Assembly (NCBI RefSeq): GCF_009746125.1
Contig: NZ_CP041352.1
Location: 771,847-835,846 of the forward strand
Reading direction: 5' to 3'
DNA length: 64,000 nucleotides
Origin: Casimicrobium huifangae
GTDB taxonomy: Bacteria > Pseudomonadota > Gammaproteobacteria > Burkholderiales > Casimicrobiaceae
The notes under the pieces were generated by a model. The model was given only the letters and a program-made list of their open reading frames with translations, had not been told where the DNA came from and did not search any database. Position numbers and translations under genes: made by a program. This document shows positions 43,484 through 52,392 of this stretch, piece after piece. Position 1 is the first letter of the stretch; the number at the start of each line of letters is the position of its first letter.

Positions 43484-44776
43484 ATGATTGAATGCGGGCA
43501 TGATCTGCCCGCCCCGCGTACGGCGCGCTCACCCCCGGTGAGCGACGCCTCCCAAAAACCCTGCATCCTGATCATCGGCGAAGCCGTCGCACCGACCGGC
43601 TTCGCGCGGGTGATCCGCAGCGTGTTCTCGCGGCTGACGGACCACTACGAGCTGCACCAGCTCGCCACCCGCTACGACGGCGGGCCGCATGACTGGCCGT
43701 GGACTCTGCACATCGCCTCGAAGGGCACCAGTGTTTATGGCTACGATCAGGTGGTGCCGCTGGTGGAGACCTTGCGGCCAGCGCTCGTCTTTCTGCTTTA
43801 CGATATTTCGTTCCAGCCCGTCTATTGGGCGCAACTGCGCCGCGCGAGCTGGCGACCGCCGGTGGTGATGTACACGCCGGTGGAGGCGGGGCCGATCGCG
43901 CCAGAGATCATTGAGCCGCTGGAGGGCGTCGCCCGCTACGTCATGTACAACGAATTCGGGCGCGGTGTCATCGCCGATTCGCTGGCAGCCATTCGCACGC
44001 GACGACCGGACTTCGGCTTTTCGCCGCTGGACGTGATTGCGCACGGCGTGGATCAGGATCACTTTTTTCCGCTATCAGCATCGGCGGCCGGCTCCGCCAA
44101 CGAAGTGGCCCGCCGCCTCGCCGCGCGGCAGCAACTGGGTATTGATACGCCGGAGACGCGCGGTGCCTTCATCGTGCTCAACGCCAATCGCAACATGCCG
44201 CGCAAGCGGATTGATCTCACGCTGCAGGGCTTCGCGCAGTTCGCGCGCGACAAGCCGGCCAACGTCAAACTCTATCTGCACATGGCGACCGAGGACAGTG
44301 GCTGGAATGTTCTGCTGCTGGCAAAGCGTTACGGCATCTTCGACCGCCTGATCATGACCCGCGCCGACAACCAGCGGCCGGCATTCGACGATGCGACGAT
44401 GAATCTGCTCTACAACGCCTGTGACGTCGGGCTGACTACCAGCACTGGCGAGGGCTGGGGCATGGTCGCCTTTGAGCATGGCGCCACCCGTGCGGCGCAG
44501 GTGATGCCGCGGCACACCTCGCTCGCCGAGTTGTGGGATGGTGCGGCCGAATTCGTTGAGCCGGTCAGCAGCATGACCTGGCCGGGCAATCTGACCGAAG
44601 GGCAGGTGGTGTCAGCAGAGGGCGTGGCAGCGGCGCTGCAGCGGTTGTACGAGGATTCGGCGCACCGCGACAGTCTTGCCCACCGCGCATACGCAAACGC
44701 ACACCGGCCGGAGTTCGCATGGGATGCGGTCGCCGCGCAGTGGCGGCGTTTGCTCGACGATACGATCTCGCGCTGA
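43484..44776 (+). CDS. Glycosyltransferase family 4-like protein
   Basis: A 430-residue GT-B-fold glycosyltransferase of unknown acceptor. The N-terminal Rossmann part starts at CILIIGEAVAPTGFARVIRS. The donor half has AFIVLNANRNMPRKRIDLTL, then KLYLHMATEDSGWNVLLLAK, and a nucleotide-sugar motif TSTGEGWGMVAFEHGATRAA. The start is not firm: ATG 43484 or GTG 43538; the conserved domain starts about residue 25. It is not part of a polysaccharide cluster and is near nothing of the same pathway. Confidence 0.8.
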   Translation: MIECGHDLPAPRTARSPPVSDASQKPCILIIGEAVAPTGFARVIRSVFSRLTDHYELHQLATRYDGGPHDWPWTLHIASKGTSVYGYDQVVPLVETLRPALVFLLYDISFQPVYWAQLRRASWRPPVVMYTPVEAGPIAPEIIEPLEGVARYVMYNEFGRGVIADSLAAIRTRRPDFGFSPLDVIAHGVDQDHFFPLSASAAGSANEVARRLAARQQLGIDTPETRGAFIVLNANRNMPRKRIDLTLQGFAQFARDKPANVKLYLHMATEDSGWNVLLLAKRYGIFDRLIMTRADNQRPAFDDATMNLLYNACDVGLTTSTGEGWGMVAFEHGATRAAQVMPRHTSLAELWDGAAEFVEPVSSMTWPGNLTEGQVVSAEGVAAALQRLYEDSAHRDSLAHRAYANAHRPEFAWDAVAAQWRRLLDDTISR

Positions 44777-44846
44777 TCTCACCACGACTGCGCCGACGTG
44801 GCGTAACCGCCACTGTCGAGCGACGCCGGACATTTATTCAGGCGAA

Positions 44847-45086
44847 CTACTCGACGTAGAGCCCGAGCGTCACTGCCTTGCCGGTTCCAGTCGAGGGGAT
44901 GACGATGGTGAATGGCGTCGCGTTGGGGCCAGTGCTGTTGACTGAAAAACCGACCTGTACGTTGGTCTGGTTGTCGTAGTACGGCAGGCTGGCGGTATCC
45001 CCGGCATTGATTGATCCGCAATCGGCCGAAACCGCGTTACTGATCGAATAAAACAGTTGTTGTGGCGTGTTGTTGGCGAGCAGCAT
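44847..45086 (-). CDS. Small protein of unknown family, paralogue 1
   Basis: A 79-residue protein without a signal peptide. It shares the core DCGSI, PYYDNQTNVQVGF with the next gene: MLLANNTPQQLFYSISNAVS, then SADCGSINAGDTASLP, then YYDNQTNVQVGFSVNS. The pattern of alternating polar and hydrophobic residues suggests an all-beta fold. Only one Cys is present. The ATG at 45086 is preceded by AAGGAAC. It lies 41 bp after its paralogue on the same strand, so they are probably one operon. The function is unknown. Confidence 0.75.
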   Translation of the reverse strand: MLLANNTPQQLFYSISNAVSADCGSINAGDTASLPYYDNQTNVQVGFSVNSTGPNATPFTIVIPSTGTGKAVTLGLYVE

Positions 45087-45127
45087 GATGTTCCTTGAAT
45101 GGAGTGCGTCGTTCCGGGCGTCTGCGC

Positions 45128-45358
45128 TCAGGGGGCTACCAGGGCCATCTCGACCTGATTGCCGGTTTGCGATTGCGGGATGGTCACCTCGAAGTAGGCA
45201 TTGCCTGTCGACGGCAGAAATTCGACCGTGACATTGGTCTGGTTGTCATAGCCGGGCAGGTCAACGAGACCATCCACAGCGATCGAACCACAGTCACCCA
45301 TACCGGCTGCCGAAATCCAGTACTGCACCGGCACGCCGGTTTCATTCACTAACAGCAT
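45128..45358 (-). CDS. Small protein of unknown family, paralogue 2
   Basis: A 76-residue paralogue of the gene at 44847 (MLLVNETGVPVQYWISAAGM, GDCGSIAVDGLVDLP, GYDNQTNVTVEFLPS). The start ATG at 45358 has an excellent GGAGGGA ribosome site. The identical stretch YDNQTNV and the DCGSI motif are separated by similar distances in both, so this is tandem duplication. A frame-shifted remnant of similar sequence may lie at 55922-56040. No function is assigned. Confidence 0.75.
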   Translation of the reverse strand: MLLVNETGVPVQYWISAAGMGDCGSIAVDGLVDLPGYDNQTNVTVEFLPSTGNAYFEVTIPQSQTGNQVEMALVAP

Positions 45359-45513
45359 TGCTTCCCTCCGGGGTTGGTTATTGGCGCCGATCAACTAACC
45401 GCTGCAGAGCACACGTACTAACCGGTTCTGATCGCGCCGCGAGTATCGGAGCCACCCATGCCATTGTCAAGGCGCCAATTGTGACCACCACGGGTACCAG
45501 CCTGCAAAGCCGT

Positions 45514-46401
45514 TCAGAGATCGTCGCTGAGGCGGCGCCCACCACGATAGCTGCCATCGTGGCCGACGCGGAAGTCGTTGCGGCCGGACGCATCGGTGCC
45601 GCGCAATAACCAGATTGGGCGCGTCGCGTAGTCCACGCGCACCGCGCCTTGTGCGCTCTGCATCACGTTGTCGGCCGCGCCACGCTCGAACACCGAACTG
45701 GCTGGCATATAGCGCACCACGAATCCGGCGCGGCGATGGTCGCTCCGATTGGCCTCCGAGCCGTGGATCAGATACACGTCATGCAACGAAAACTCGCCGG
45801 CGCGCAGGCTGTCGTCACGGGCCAGCGATTCATCAATCGCCTCGGGCACGACCTCCTCGGGCAGCACCAGCCCCGGGTCGGCGTTGTGGCGATGCGCGAG
45901 CACCCGGCCATCGCGGTGCGAGCCGGGCAGGTAGCGCATGTTGCCGTTCTCGGGCGTGGCGTCGTCAATGGCGATCCATGCGCTTACCGTAGCCAGCGGG
46001 CGCATCGGCCAATATTTGCCATCCTGATGCCACGGGATTTTGCGCCCGGTGCGGGCGGGTTTGCAGAATACCTGCGAGCCCCAGAGCACGATGTCCGGGC
46101 CGAGCAACGCTTCCACGCAATCGAGAATTTCCGGCCGGGTCGCGTAGCCGAACCATTCGGCGGCGATGGCTATCGCGGCGTGGTCGTTACCAAGGCCAAG
46201 CGCCGGGATGTGCGGGCATATGAGTGATTCCGGCGCCACATCGTCGCGAAACGCGAGAAGCTTTTCGAGCGATTGCTGCATCGCTGTCCGCACGTCCGCA
46301 GCGAGGCGGACGGGAGCGACAATCAAGCCCTGCTGGCGATAGTTTTCGTGCGCTATCGCATCCAGCGCGGGGGTGGTAGAACGAATCTGAGACTCAATCA
46401 C
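45514..46401 (-). CDS. Phytanoyl-CoA dioxygenase (PhyH) family protein
   Basis: Fe(II)/2-oxoglutarate-dependent oxygenase of 295 residues. The double-stranded beta-helix core has the iron ligands His-Asp in IPWHQDGKYWPM and the distal His in LIHGSEANRSDHRRAGFVVR, the last Arg being the 2-oxoglutarate contact. The middle segment AWIAIDDATPENGNMRYLPG is the usual PhyH signature. The substrate is unknown; family members hydroxylate fatty-acyl, amino-acid or natural-product substrates. The C-terminal 30 residues are Arg/Gly-rich. Its upstream region contains repeat element F. Confidence 0.88.
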   Translation of the reverse strand: MIESQIRSTTPALDAIAHENYRQQGLIVAPVRLAADVRTAMQQSLEKLLAFRDDVAPESLICPHIPALGLGNDHAAIAIAAEWFGYATRPEILDCVEALLGPDIVLWGSQVFCKPARTGRKIPWHQDGKYWPMRPLATVSAWIAIDDATPENGNMRYLPGSHRDGRVLAHRHNADPGLVLPEEVVPEAIDESLARDDSLRAGEFSLHDVYLIHGSEANRSDHRRAGFVVRYMPASSVFERGAADNVMQSAQGAVRVDYATRPIWLLRGTDASGRNDFRVGHDGSYRGGRRLSDDL

Positions 46402-46483
46402 CCCTGCATCATAGGCGTCGCAGCGAGTTCAGAAGCGCTGCGTCTCGTTCCTTCAGCTTTGCACCAGGAACCCCATTCAGCCG

Positions 46484-46574
46484 GGGCCGAGCCGCCGAAA
46501 AGCGGTAGGGTCGACTTTTTTGGAAAAGACGCTGCACGCCCTTTGTTTTCGGCGTCTCTACCCAAAAGCTGTTG
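46484..46574 (+). repeat. 91-nt four-box intergenic element, copy F
   Basis: GGGCC at 46484 (box 1 variant), GGTCGAC at 46509, CGCCC at 46537 and AAAGCTGTT at 46565 (25, 28, 28). GCCGAAAA near its start pairs with TTTTCGGC near 46546. Between surA and the PhyH gene, both on the minus strand. Confidence 0.6.
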
Positions 46575-46623
46575 CGTCAACTGAGCGCAGCGCTGTGCCC
46601 GGTGGCGCAGCGGCCACCAAGGG

Positions 46624-47934
46624 CTAGCTCTCGTTCAGCTTGATCTCGACGGTTGCACGGTCGCGCTGTTCGCGCAGCCAGGTCTGGAAGGCTTCGTCTG
46701 CCTTGCGGTCGCGCAGGGCGACACGTGCGCTTTGCCGCGTGCGTTCGCGGGTGACGTCCTGACTGCGACGTTCGGTGACCTCGAGCAGGTGGTAACCAAA
46801 CTGCGTGCGGACCGGGCCAACGACGGTATTCAGCGCCGCCTTTGCCATCGCGGCTTCGAATTCGGGTACGGTTTCGCCCGGCGATACCCAACCGAGTTCA
46901 CCGCCCTTTTGTGCGCTTCCATCCTCGCTGCCCAGTTTGGCCACGTCTTCAAATTTGGCGCCACCGGCGATACGGTCACGCAGGCGCTCGATCTTCGCCT
47001 TTGCCTCGGCTTCGCTGACCAGATCGTTCACCCGCACCAGAATGTGACGAGCCTTGCTCTGCTCGACGACCGCCTTCTGCTCGCCCTGACGCTTGTCGAT
47101 CAGACGAACGATGTGAAAGCCATTGGCGCTGCGCAGTACGTCACTGATCTGGCCAGCCTGCAGCTTGCTGGCGGCGTCGGAGTAGAGGGCCGGCAGACGG
47201 TCGGCCTGCCGCCAGCCGAGCGAACCACCCTGCGCGGCATCGTTGGAGTCAGAGAACACGGCCGCGATCTGGCCAAACGGCGTGCCGGTCTTCAACTGGC
47301 GTAGTGCCTCTTCGGCGCGCTTGCGGCGGGTTTCCACCTGATCCGGCGTGGCCTGCTCGGGCACCAGCACCAGGATATGGGCGAGCTGATACTCGGCCTG
47401 ATTGGCGCCCTGCGCCTTGGCCAGCGCCAGATAGTTGTCAATTTCGCTGTCGGTCACCACCACACGAGACTCGATTTCGCGGTCGCGCACGCGGTTGATG
47501 ATGATCTCGTTCTTCAATTCGTCGCGAAACTTCTCGATGGTGACGCCGTCATTGCGCAGCGCGGCGGCGAACTGCTGCATCGACATCTTGTTTTCCGCTG
47601 CAATCCGCTGCAGCGACGCATTCACCACCTCATCATCGGCGCGGATGCCGTATTCCTTGGCGTACTGCAGCTGCACCTTCTCGTTGATGAAGCGCTCCAG
47701 TACCTGGGCGTCGAGTTCCGCCTCCGGCGGCGTGGCGACGCCCTGCCGTTTGAGCTGGGCGACAACGGCACGCTTCTGCTCGTTCAGCTCATAGCGGGTA
47801 ATCACCTCATCGTTTACTACGGCGACAACACGATCAACGAGCTGGACGCGTCCGCTCTGCGCGTGCAGCGGAAGACTGATCGTGGCCAGGGCAGTGAGGA
47901 TGGCAGCAATCGGGGCAAGGGCGGGCGTTTTCAT
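46624..47934 (-). CDS. surA: Periplasmic chaperone/isomerase SurA
   Basis: Periplasmic chaperone that delivers outer-membrane proteins to BAM. It is 436 residues, the usual length. The signal peptide (AAILTALATISLPLHAQ) is followed by the SurA N-terminal domain (LVDRVVAVVNDEVITRYELN). Two parvulin domains follow: QLAHILVLVPEQATPDQ with GGSLGWRQADRLP, and ARHILVRVNDLVSEAEAKAK with KGGELGWVSPGETVP. A C-terminal helix completes the chaperone core. It starts 49 bp after the lptD stop, forming the standard lptD-surA unit. The downstream pdxA/rsmA partners of enteric bacteria are absent here. Confidence 0.96.
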   Translation of the reverse strand: MKTPALAPIAAILTALATISLPLHAQSGRVQLVDRVVAVVNDEVITRYELNEQKRAVVAQLKRQGVATPPEAELDAQVLERFINEKVQLQYAKEYGIRADDEVVNASLQRIAAENKMSMQQFAAALRNDGVTIEKFRDELKNEIIINRVRDREIESRVVVTDSEIDNYLALAKAQGANQAEYQLAHILVLVPEQATPDQVETRRKRAEEALRQLKTGTPFGQIAAVFSDSNDAAQGGSLGWRQADRLPALYSDAASKLQAGQISDVLRSANGFHIVRLIDKRQGEQKAVVEQSKARHILVRVNDLVSEAEAKAKIERLRDRIAGGAKFEDVAKLGSEDGSAQKGGELGWVSPGETVPEFEAAMAKAALNTVVGPVRTQFGYHLLEVTERRSQDVTRERTRQSARVALRDRKADEAFQTWLREQRDRATVEIKLNES

Positions 47935-47982
47935 AGGGTACGGAGCATTGACTTGGGTAGCAGGCAGGGGCCTGGCGGCGAA

Positions 47983-50451
47983 TTATGGAATGTACGGTGC
48001 GTAGGGCGTTCCCGGATTCCACGGAGCGAACATCGGGCTGCTGGGGGCTTCCGGCTCGTCGATGCGACGGCGCGTCGGATTTTCATAGAGCAGAGAATAG
48101 CCCGGAATGTTCCGCTTCAGCACGTCGAGCGGATTCGATCCCACCCGGCCGAGGCCGTTGAGCTCGAGCTGCAGGAAGAAGGTATTGGTCGCTGTCGTGG
48201 TGGTGGTGGCGATGCGCTGCGCGACGGCTCGCACCACGTAACAGCAGCCGTCGAATTCCAGGCCGAGCACGCTTTCGGTCAGGCGGCGGTCTGCGATTGA
48301 GTAGTTGACGCGGCCAACGGCGTAGATATTGCGGTAGACCGGCCACTGCCCGGCGATATCGACCTGCTTGACCTGCACCGGTCCGGTGTTGGTGACCAGC
48401 TCGCGGATTGCCCGATAGTTGATGTTGAGGGTCCGCGATCGCTCGGGGGTGTAGCGCAAGCCAAGGGAGTAGCGCTCGGTTTGGCCCTGATTGGCGTTGT
48501 ATTGCGCGTTGCCTTCGACGTACAGCGCGTCGGTGATGCGACCGTTGGCCGAGAACAGCAGGTCGGAGCTGTTGCTGTCGCGCTTGCTTTCACCAGGCAG
48601 GGTGACCAGCTGGTCGGCGAAGTAGACCCGCCCGCCCACCGTGAGGCGCAACCGTTCCTTTTGCGAGTCGGCGTCGAACAGGCGTGAGGTGAGCCCTACC
48701 GACAACTGGCGTGTGTCGCCGATGCGATCCTGGCCGACGTAGCGGTTTTCGCTGAACAACTGCAGCTGATTGAAATCCGCCAGTGCAGTGTCGAATACCG
48801 GCGTTTCGCTCTGATTGCGATACGGGATATAGGTGAACATCGCGCGCGGTTCGAGCGTTTGCACGAAACTGCTGCCAAAGATCGAGGCATTGCGCTCGAA
48901 GCGCAGGCCAGCGTCGATGCTGCTGACGGGAAGCACTCGCGTGGAGTCGCGGTAGTCGTCGAAGGTGCCGGTCAGGCGGTAGCGGGTGGCATGCAGGCCG
49001 ACCTTGGGCGTGACGAAGAAACCCGGTGTGTCATACCGCCAGGCGACCGTGCCATAGCCATAAGCGCGGTAACCGGACGGCAGCGCCGCGTTGGGATACT
49101 GGAAGCGGGTGACGTCGCTGCTCAGTTTCAGCTCAAGCGGAAGATCGGCGAGTGGCTTGTACACCGGCGATTCGGCCGATAGCTGTGGCACCCGATCGTA
49201 TGGCGGCAGCACCAGCGCGCCCGGGTCCTGCAGCGTCTGGAAGCGTTGCGCCTTGGCGGTCAGCAGCCAGTCGTTGTTGCGCCAGACCAGCGTGGCATCG
49301 CGCGGTAAGGTCGTGATCGACGTAATCGACACAAAGTCGGCGAGATCAACAAAGTAGCGTGAATCTGACACGTGGTTGTAGTTCACGGTCAGAGTCAGAT
49401 TGGGCGTAAAGAACTGCGTGTGACGGATATTGGTGGCGTCACGCGAGGCGTCAGCGAGACGGTCGCGCGGCAGTATTTCACCGTTCCAGTCACCGATGGC
49501 GCGGCCCAACGGGGTGTCGAACAGGTAGCGGGCCTGACCATTGAACAGCACGCCGCGCTTGCTCATCAGGCGAGGCGTGAGCGTCGCGTCGTAATTTGGC
49601 GCCAGATTGAAGTAGTACGGCAACTGGATATCGAGACCGCGATTGCCGCTGGTGCCGTAAGTCGCTGCCAGAAACCCACTCTTGCGCTCGTTCCGCAAGG
49701 GGAAGCTGAACTGCGGCAGCCAGGCCACGGGCAGATTGCCCAGATAGATGCGCGCATCCCTGGCAACGCCGACCGAGGTGTTTTCGTCGAGATCCAGCTG
49801 GGCCACCTCCAGCCGCCACGCCGGTGCGTCGCCGACGCAGGTGGAGTAAGTGCCACGCTGGATACGGTATTGCTCCGGCCCGGTGAACTGCAGCTCCTCT
49901 GCCTTGCCGCGACCCTTGTAGAGGCCCAGCACAAAGGTCGGCTGCTTCATGAAGCCGGTTTCGGTATCGCGGCGGTATTCAAGTTCGGGCCCGGTTACCA
50001 GATCCTGCCAGGAGCGGATCACGACATTGCCGCGGGCGCGGATGGTGTCGATGTCGAACTCGTAACGCAACCAGTCGGACAGCACCTGCTTTGACGGTGA
50101 GCGCATGTCGACGGCACCGGTCGCCTCGACGAAACGGTTGTCTTCCCCCTGCGACTCGCGGGCGAAGATGGTGGTGGTTTCCTTGCCGTCAGGTGGTGGC
50201 GGCCGCAGCTGCAACGGGAAGCTGCCGTTCGACGTGATCGCCGAAGGGCAATAAATCGGCGCGAATTGGGGCGCACCAAGCTGCCCGGCCAACGCTGCGG
50301 CAATGGGCGTCGCCGTCGCCGCGCCAGCGGCCACTGCTGCGCCGCCGAGAGCCCCGGCCTGGCACGCGACTGCTGCCTGCGCGCCCGCCGACGCGCAGAG
50401 TGCAACCGCGAACACGAGTGCAGGGACGGGCGAATGGCGCTTGGCAGTCAC
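47983..50451 (-). CDS. lptD: LPS-assembly outer-membrane protein LptD
   Basis: Outer-membrane beta-barrel that inserts lipopolysaccharide at the cell surface. It is 822 residues from GTG 50451, which gives a signal peptide (SPVPALVFAVALCASAGAQA). The 50583 codon would add a very basic leader. The periplasmic OstA-type jellyroll (RFVEATGAVDMRSPSKQVLS, FVLGLYKGRGKAEELQFTGP) is followed by the barrel (LGNLPVAWLPQFSFPLRNER, then PYYFNLAPNYDATLTPRLMS). The C-terminal Tyr/Pro-rich tail FAPWNPGTPYAPYIP is short. surA follows. lptD is divergent from amgK-murU, as in Pseudomonas. Confidence 0.94.
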   Translation of the reverse strand: MTAKRHSPVPALVFAVALCASAGAQAAVACQAGALGGAAVAAGAATATPIAAALAGQLGAPQFAPIYCPSAITSNGSFPLQLRPPPPDGKETTTIFARESQGEDNRFVEATGAVDMRSPSKQVLSDWLRYEFDIDTIRARGNVVIRSWQDLVTGPELEYRRDTETGFMKQPTFVLGLYKGRGKAEELQFTGPEQYRIQRGTYSTCVGDAPAWRLEVAQLDLDENTSVGVARDARIYLGNLPVAWLPQFSFPLRNERKSGFLAATYGTSGNRGLDIQLPYYFNLAPNYDATLTPRLMSKRGVLFNGQARYLFDTPLGRAIGDWNGEILPRDRLADASRDATNIRHTQFFTPNLTLTVNYNHVSDSRYFVDLADFVSITSITTLPRDATLVWRNNDWLLTAKAQRFQTLQDPGALVLPPYDRVPQLSAESPVYKPLADLPLELKLSSDVTRFQYPNAALPSGYRAYGYGTVAWRYDTPGFFVTPKVGLHATRYRLTGTFDDYRDSTRVLPVSSIDAGLRFERNASIFGSSFVQTLEPRAMFTYIPYRNQSETPVFDTALADFNQLQLFSENRYVGQDRIGDTRQLSVGLTSRLFDADSQKERLRLTVGGRVYFADQLVTLPGESKRDSNSSDLLFSANGRITDALYVEGNAQYNANQGQTERYSLGLRYTPERSRTLNINYRAIRELVTNTGPVQVKQVDIAGQWPVYRNIYAVGRVNYSIADRRLTESVLGLEFDGCCYVVRAVAQRIATTTTTATNTFFLQLELNGLGRVGSNPLDVLKRNIPGYSLLYENPTRRRIDEPEAPSSPMFAPWNPGTPYAPYIP

Positions 50452-50594
50452 GAAACAGTCGTTGGCGAGGCCAGGGATAAGCCCGGTCGCTGGTTGATAG
50501 ACTTGCAAGTTTAGCCGACAAATCAAGCGCTTACGGGCGCATCGCCATGCCACAGGCCGTCGCCGGCGGCGAGTGGTCGCCATCTGCAGTTTCC

Positions 50595-51644
50595 ATGCAA
50601 CGAATCAACATTCCCCCCGCACAGGCTGACCAGCGTCTGGCTGACGCTACAGACTGGCTTGCGACGCTCGACGCCAGGTGGTCATCAATCGAACCGGCAT
50701 CGGCCGACGCCAGTTTCCGCCGTTACTTCCGGGTGCGTTCAGCCAACGACGACTCGACGGCGATTGTGATGGACGCACCGCCGCCGAAGGAAGACGTGCG
50801 GCCGTTCCTGAACATCAGCCGGTTGCTTGCCAGTGGCGGTGTCAACGTCCCCGCCGTATACGCAGCCGATGAAGCACGCGGTCTGTTGCTGCTGGGGGAT
50901 CTCGGCAATACGACGTATCTGCGCGCTTTGACCGATGCGGCAGACGGTGAACGACAGCGGCTGTTCACTGACGCCATCACCACGCTGGTGCAGTTGCAGC
51001 AAATCGATCCGGCACAGGCGGAAGTACCACTCGCACGTTACGACGCTGCGCTGCTGCGGCGGGAGATTGACCTGTTCCCCGAGTGGTATCTCGGCCGTCA
51101 TTGCCAGATTGAGCTGACTGACGATGAGAAGAATGCCCTGGAACGCATCTACGCCGTGCTGATTGCCGGCGCCCTGGCGCAACCGACGGTGCTCGTACAT
51201 CGCGACTACATGCCGCGCAACCTGATGGTGACTGGTGAGCGCAATCCCGGCGTGCTTGACTATCAGGACGCGGTGATCGGCCCGGTCAGTTACGACGTCG
51301 CATCGCTGATGCGCGATGCTTTCCTGAGCTGGGAGGAACCGCAGATCATCGACTGGGTGGCGCGTTACTGGGATCGTGCCCGCAAGGCCGGCTTGCCGGT
51401 GCGCGAGGATTTTTCCGAGTTCTATCGCGAGTTCGAGTGGATGGGCTTGCAACGGCACCTCAAGGTGCTGGGCATCTTCGCCCGCATCAACTATCGCGAT
51501 GGCAAGCCGCACTATCTTGCCGACACACCACGGTTCGTGAACTACGTGCGTCACGCGGCGACGCGGTATCAGGCCTTCGCGCCACTGGGTTCGCTGCTGG
51601 ACCGGATTGAAGGTACGGCAACCAAAGTGGGCTACACGTTTTGA
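50595..51644 (+). CDS. amgK: Anomeric MurNAc/GlcNAc kinase AmgK
   Basis: Aminoglycoside-phosphotransferase-fold kinase that phosphorylates C1 of MurNAc or GlcNAc in peptidoglycan recycling, bypassing de novo UDP-MurNAc synthesis. It is 349 residues from ATG 50595. Family landmarks: SADASFRRYFRVR, VMDAPPPKEDVRPFL, LLLGDLGNTTYLRAL, and the catalytic loop VHRDYMPRNLMV followed by LDYQDAVIGPVSYDVASLMR. The next gene is murU, overlapping it by 4 bp. A farther in-frame ATG at 50547 is possible but less conserved. Confidence 0.93.
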   Translation: MQRINIPPAQADQRLADATDWLATLDARWSSIEPASADASFRRYFRVRSANDDSTAIVMDAPPPKEDVRPFLNISRLLASGGVNVPAVYAADEARGLLLLGDLGNTTYLRALTDAADGERQRLFTDAITTLVQLQQIDPAQAEVPLARYDAALLRREIDLFPEWYLGRHCQIELTDDEKNALERIYAVLIAGALAQPTVLVHRDYMPRNLMVTGERNPGVLDYQDAVIGPVSYDVASLMRDAFLSWEEPQIIDWVARYWDRARKAGLPVREDFSEFYREFEWMGLQRHLKVLGIFARINYRDGKPHYLADTPRFVNYVRHAATRYQAFAPLGSLLDRIEGTATKVGYTF

Positions 51645-52363
51645 GCGCATCGCCCAGTGGCGTGCCAGACGCGATGATCCTCGCCGCCGGGCGTGGTGAG
51701 CGCATGCGGCCGCTGACTGACCGCCTGCCGAAGCCGCTGATCCGGGTGCGCGGGGAGCCACTGATTGAGCACCACGTCCGCAAACTGGTGGCGATTGGTG
51801 TCCGTCGTATCGTCATCAACGTGAGTTATCTCGCCGATGTGTTGCAAACTGCGCTGGGTGACGGCAGTCGCTTCGGCTGCGAGTTGATCTACTCGGTGGA
51901 AGCCGAGCCTCTTGAATCCGGCGGAGGTGTCGCCACTGCGAGCGCTTACTTTCGCTCGACTTCGGTCCTGATAATCAGCGCCGACATCTATTCCGATTTT
52001 GACTACGCGCGCTTGCTGGCACCGGCGGCAGCCATTGAAAAAGGTCGGCAGCGCGCCCATTTCGTCATGGTGCCGCCGACACCGGGCGAGCCTGGCGGTG
52101 AATTTGCGCTGGACGAACGTTCAAATGATGGTGTCGGTCGCATCCATACGGGCGAGCCGCGGCTGACGCTGGCGAACATCGGCGTGCTGGCGACAGCACC
52201 TTGTCAGGCGTGGCCGCGCGGCGTACGTTTCAAGCTGCTGCCGCACTACCAACAGTGGGCTGCCGCAGACGAAGTGACCGGCGAATTGTTTACCGGCCCG
52301 TGGCGGAATGTGACCTCCGTGGCCGATGTAGAAGCACTGAACAGTGGCGGAATCCGGCAGTAA
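51641..52363 (+). CDS. murU: MurNAc-1-phosphate uridylyltransferase MurU
   Basis: Makes UDP-MurNAc from MurNAc-1-phosphate and UTP, directly after AmgK. It is 240 residues if TTG 51641 is used, which overlaps the amgK stop (TTGA). ATG 51674 leaves a protein starting MILAAGRGERMRPLT, the usual family N-terminus. The nucleotidyltransferase signature AMILAAGRGERMRPLTDRLP is followed by VNVSYLADVL and VEAEPLESGGGVA. The start is thus either 51641 or 51674; coupling favours the first. Confidence 0.92.
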   Translation: MSASPSGVPDAMILAAGRGERMRPLTDRLPKPLIRVRGEPLIEHHVRKLVAIGVRRIVINVSYLADVLQTALGDGSRFGCELIYSVEAEPLESGGGVATASAYFRSTSVLIISADIYSDFDYARLLAPAAAIEKGRQRAHFVMVPPTPGEPGGEFALDERSNDGVGRIHTGEPRLTLANIGVLATAPCQAWPRGVRFKLLPHYQQWAAADEVTGELFTGPWRNVTSVADVEALNSGGIRQ

Positions 52364-52392
52364 TAGCAACCAATTTCAAGCAGTAAATCATC

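Noticed and set aside
41471-43501. A 676-residue open frame antisense to typA
   Set aside because: It mirrors typA exactly, has no family motif, and high-GC codon bias makes such shadows common. The same holds for the frames at 52522-54480, 26160-27824 and 16421-17935.
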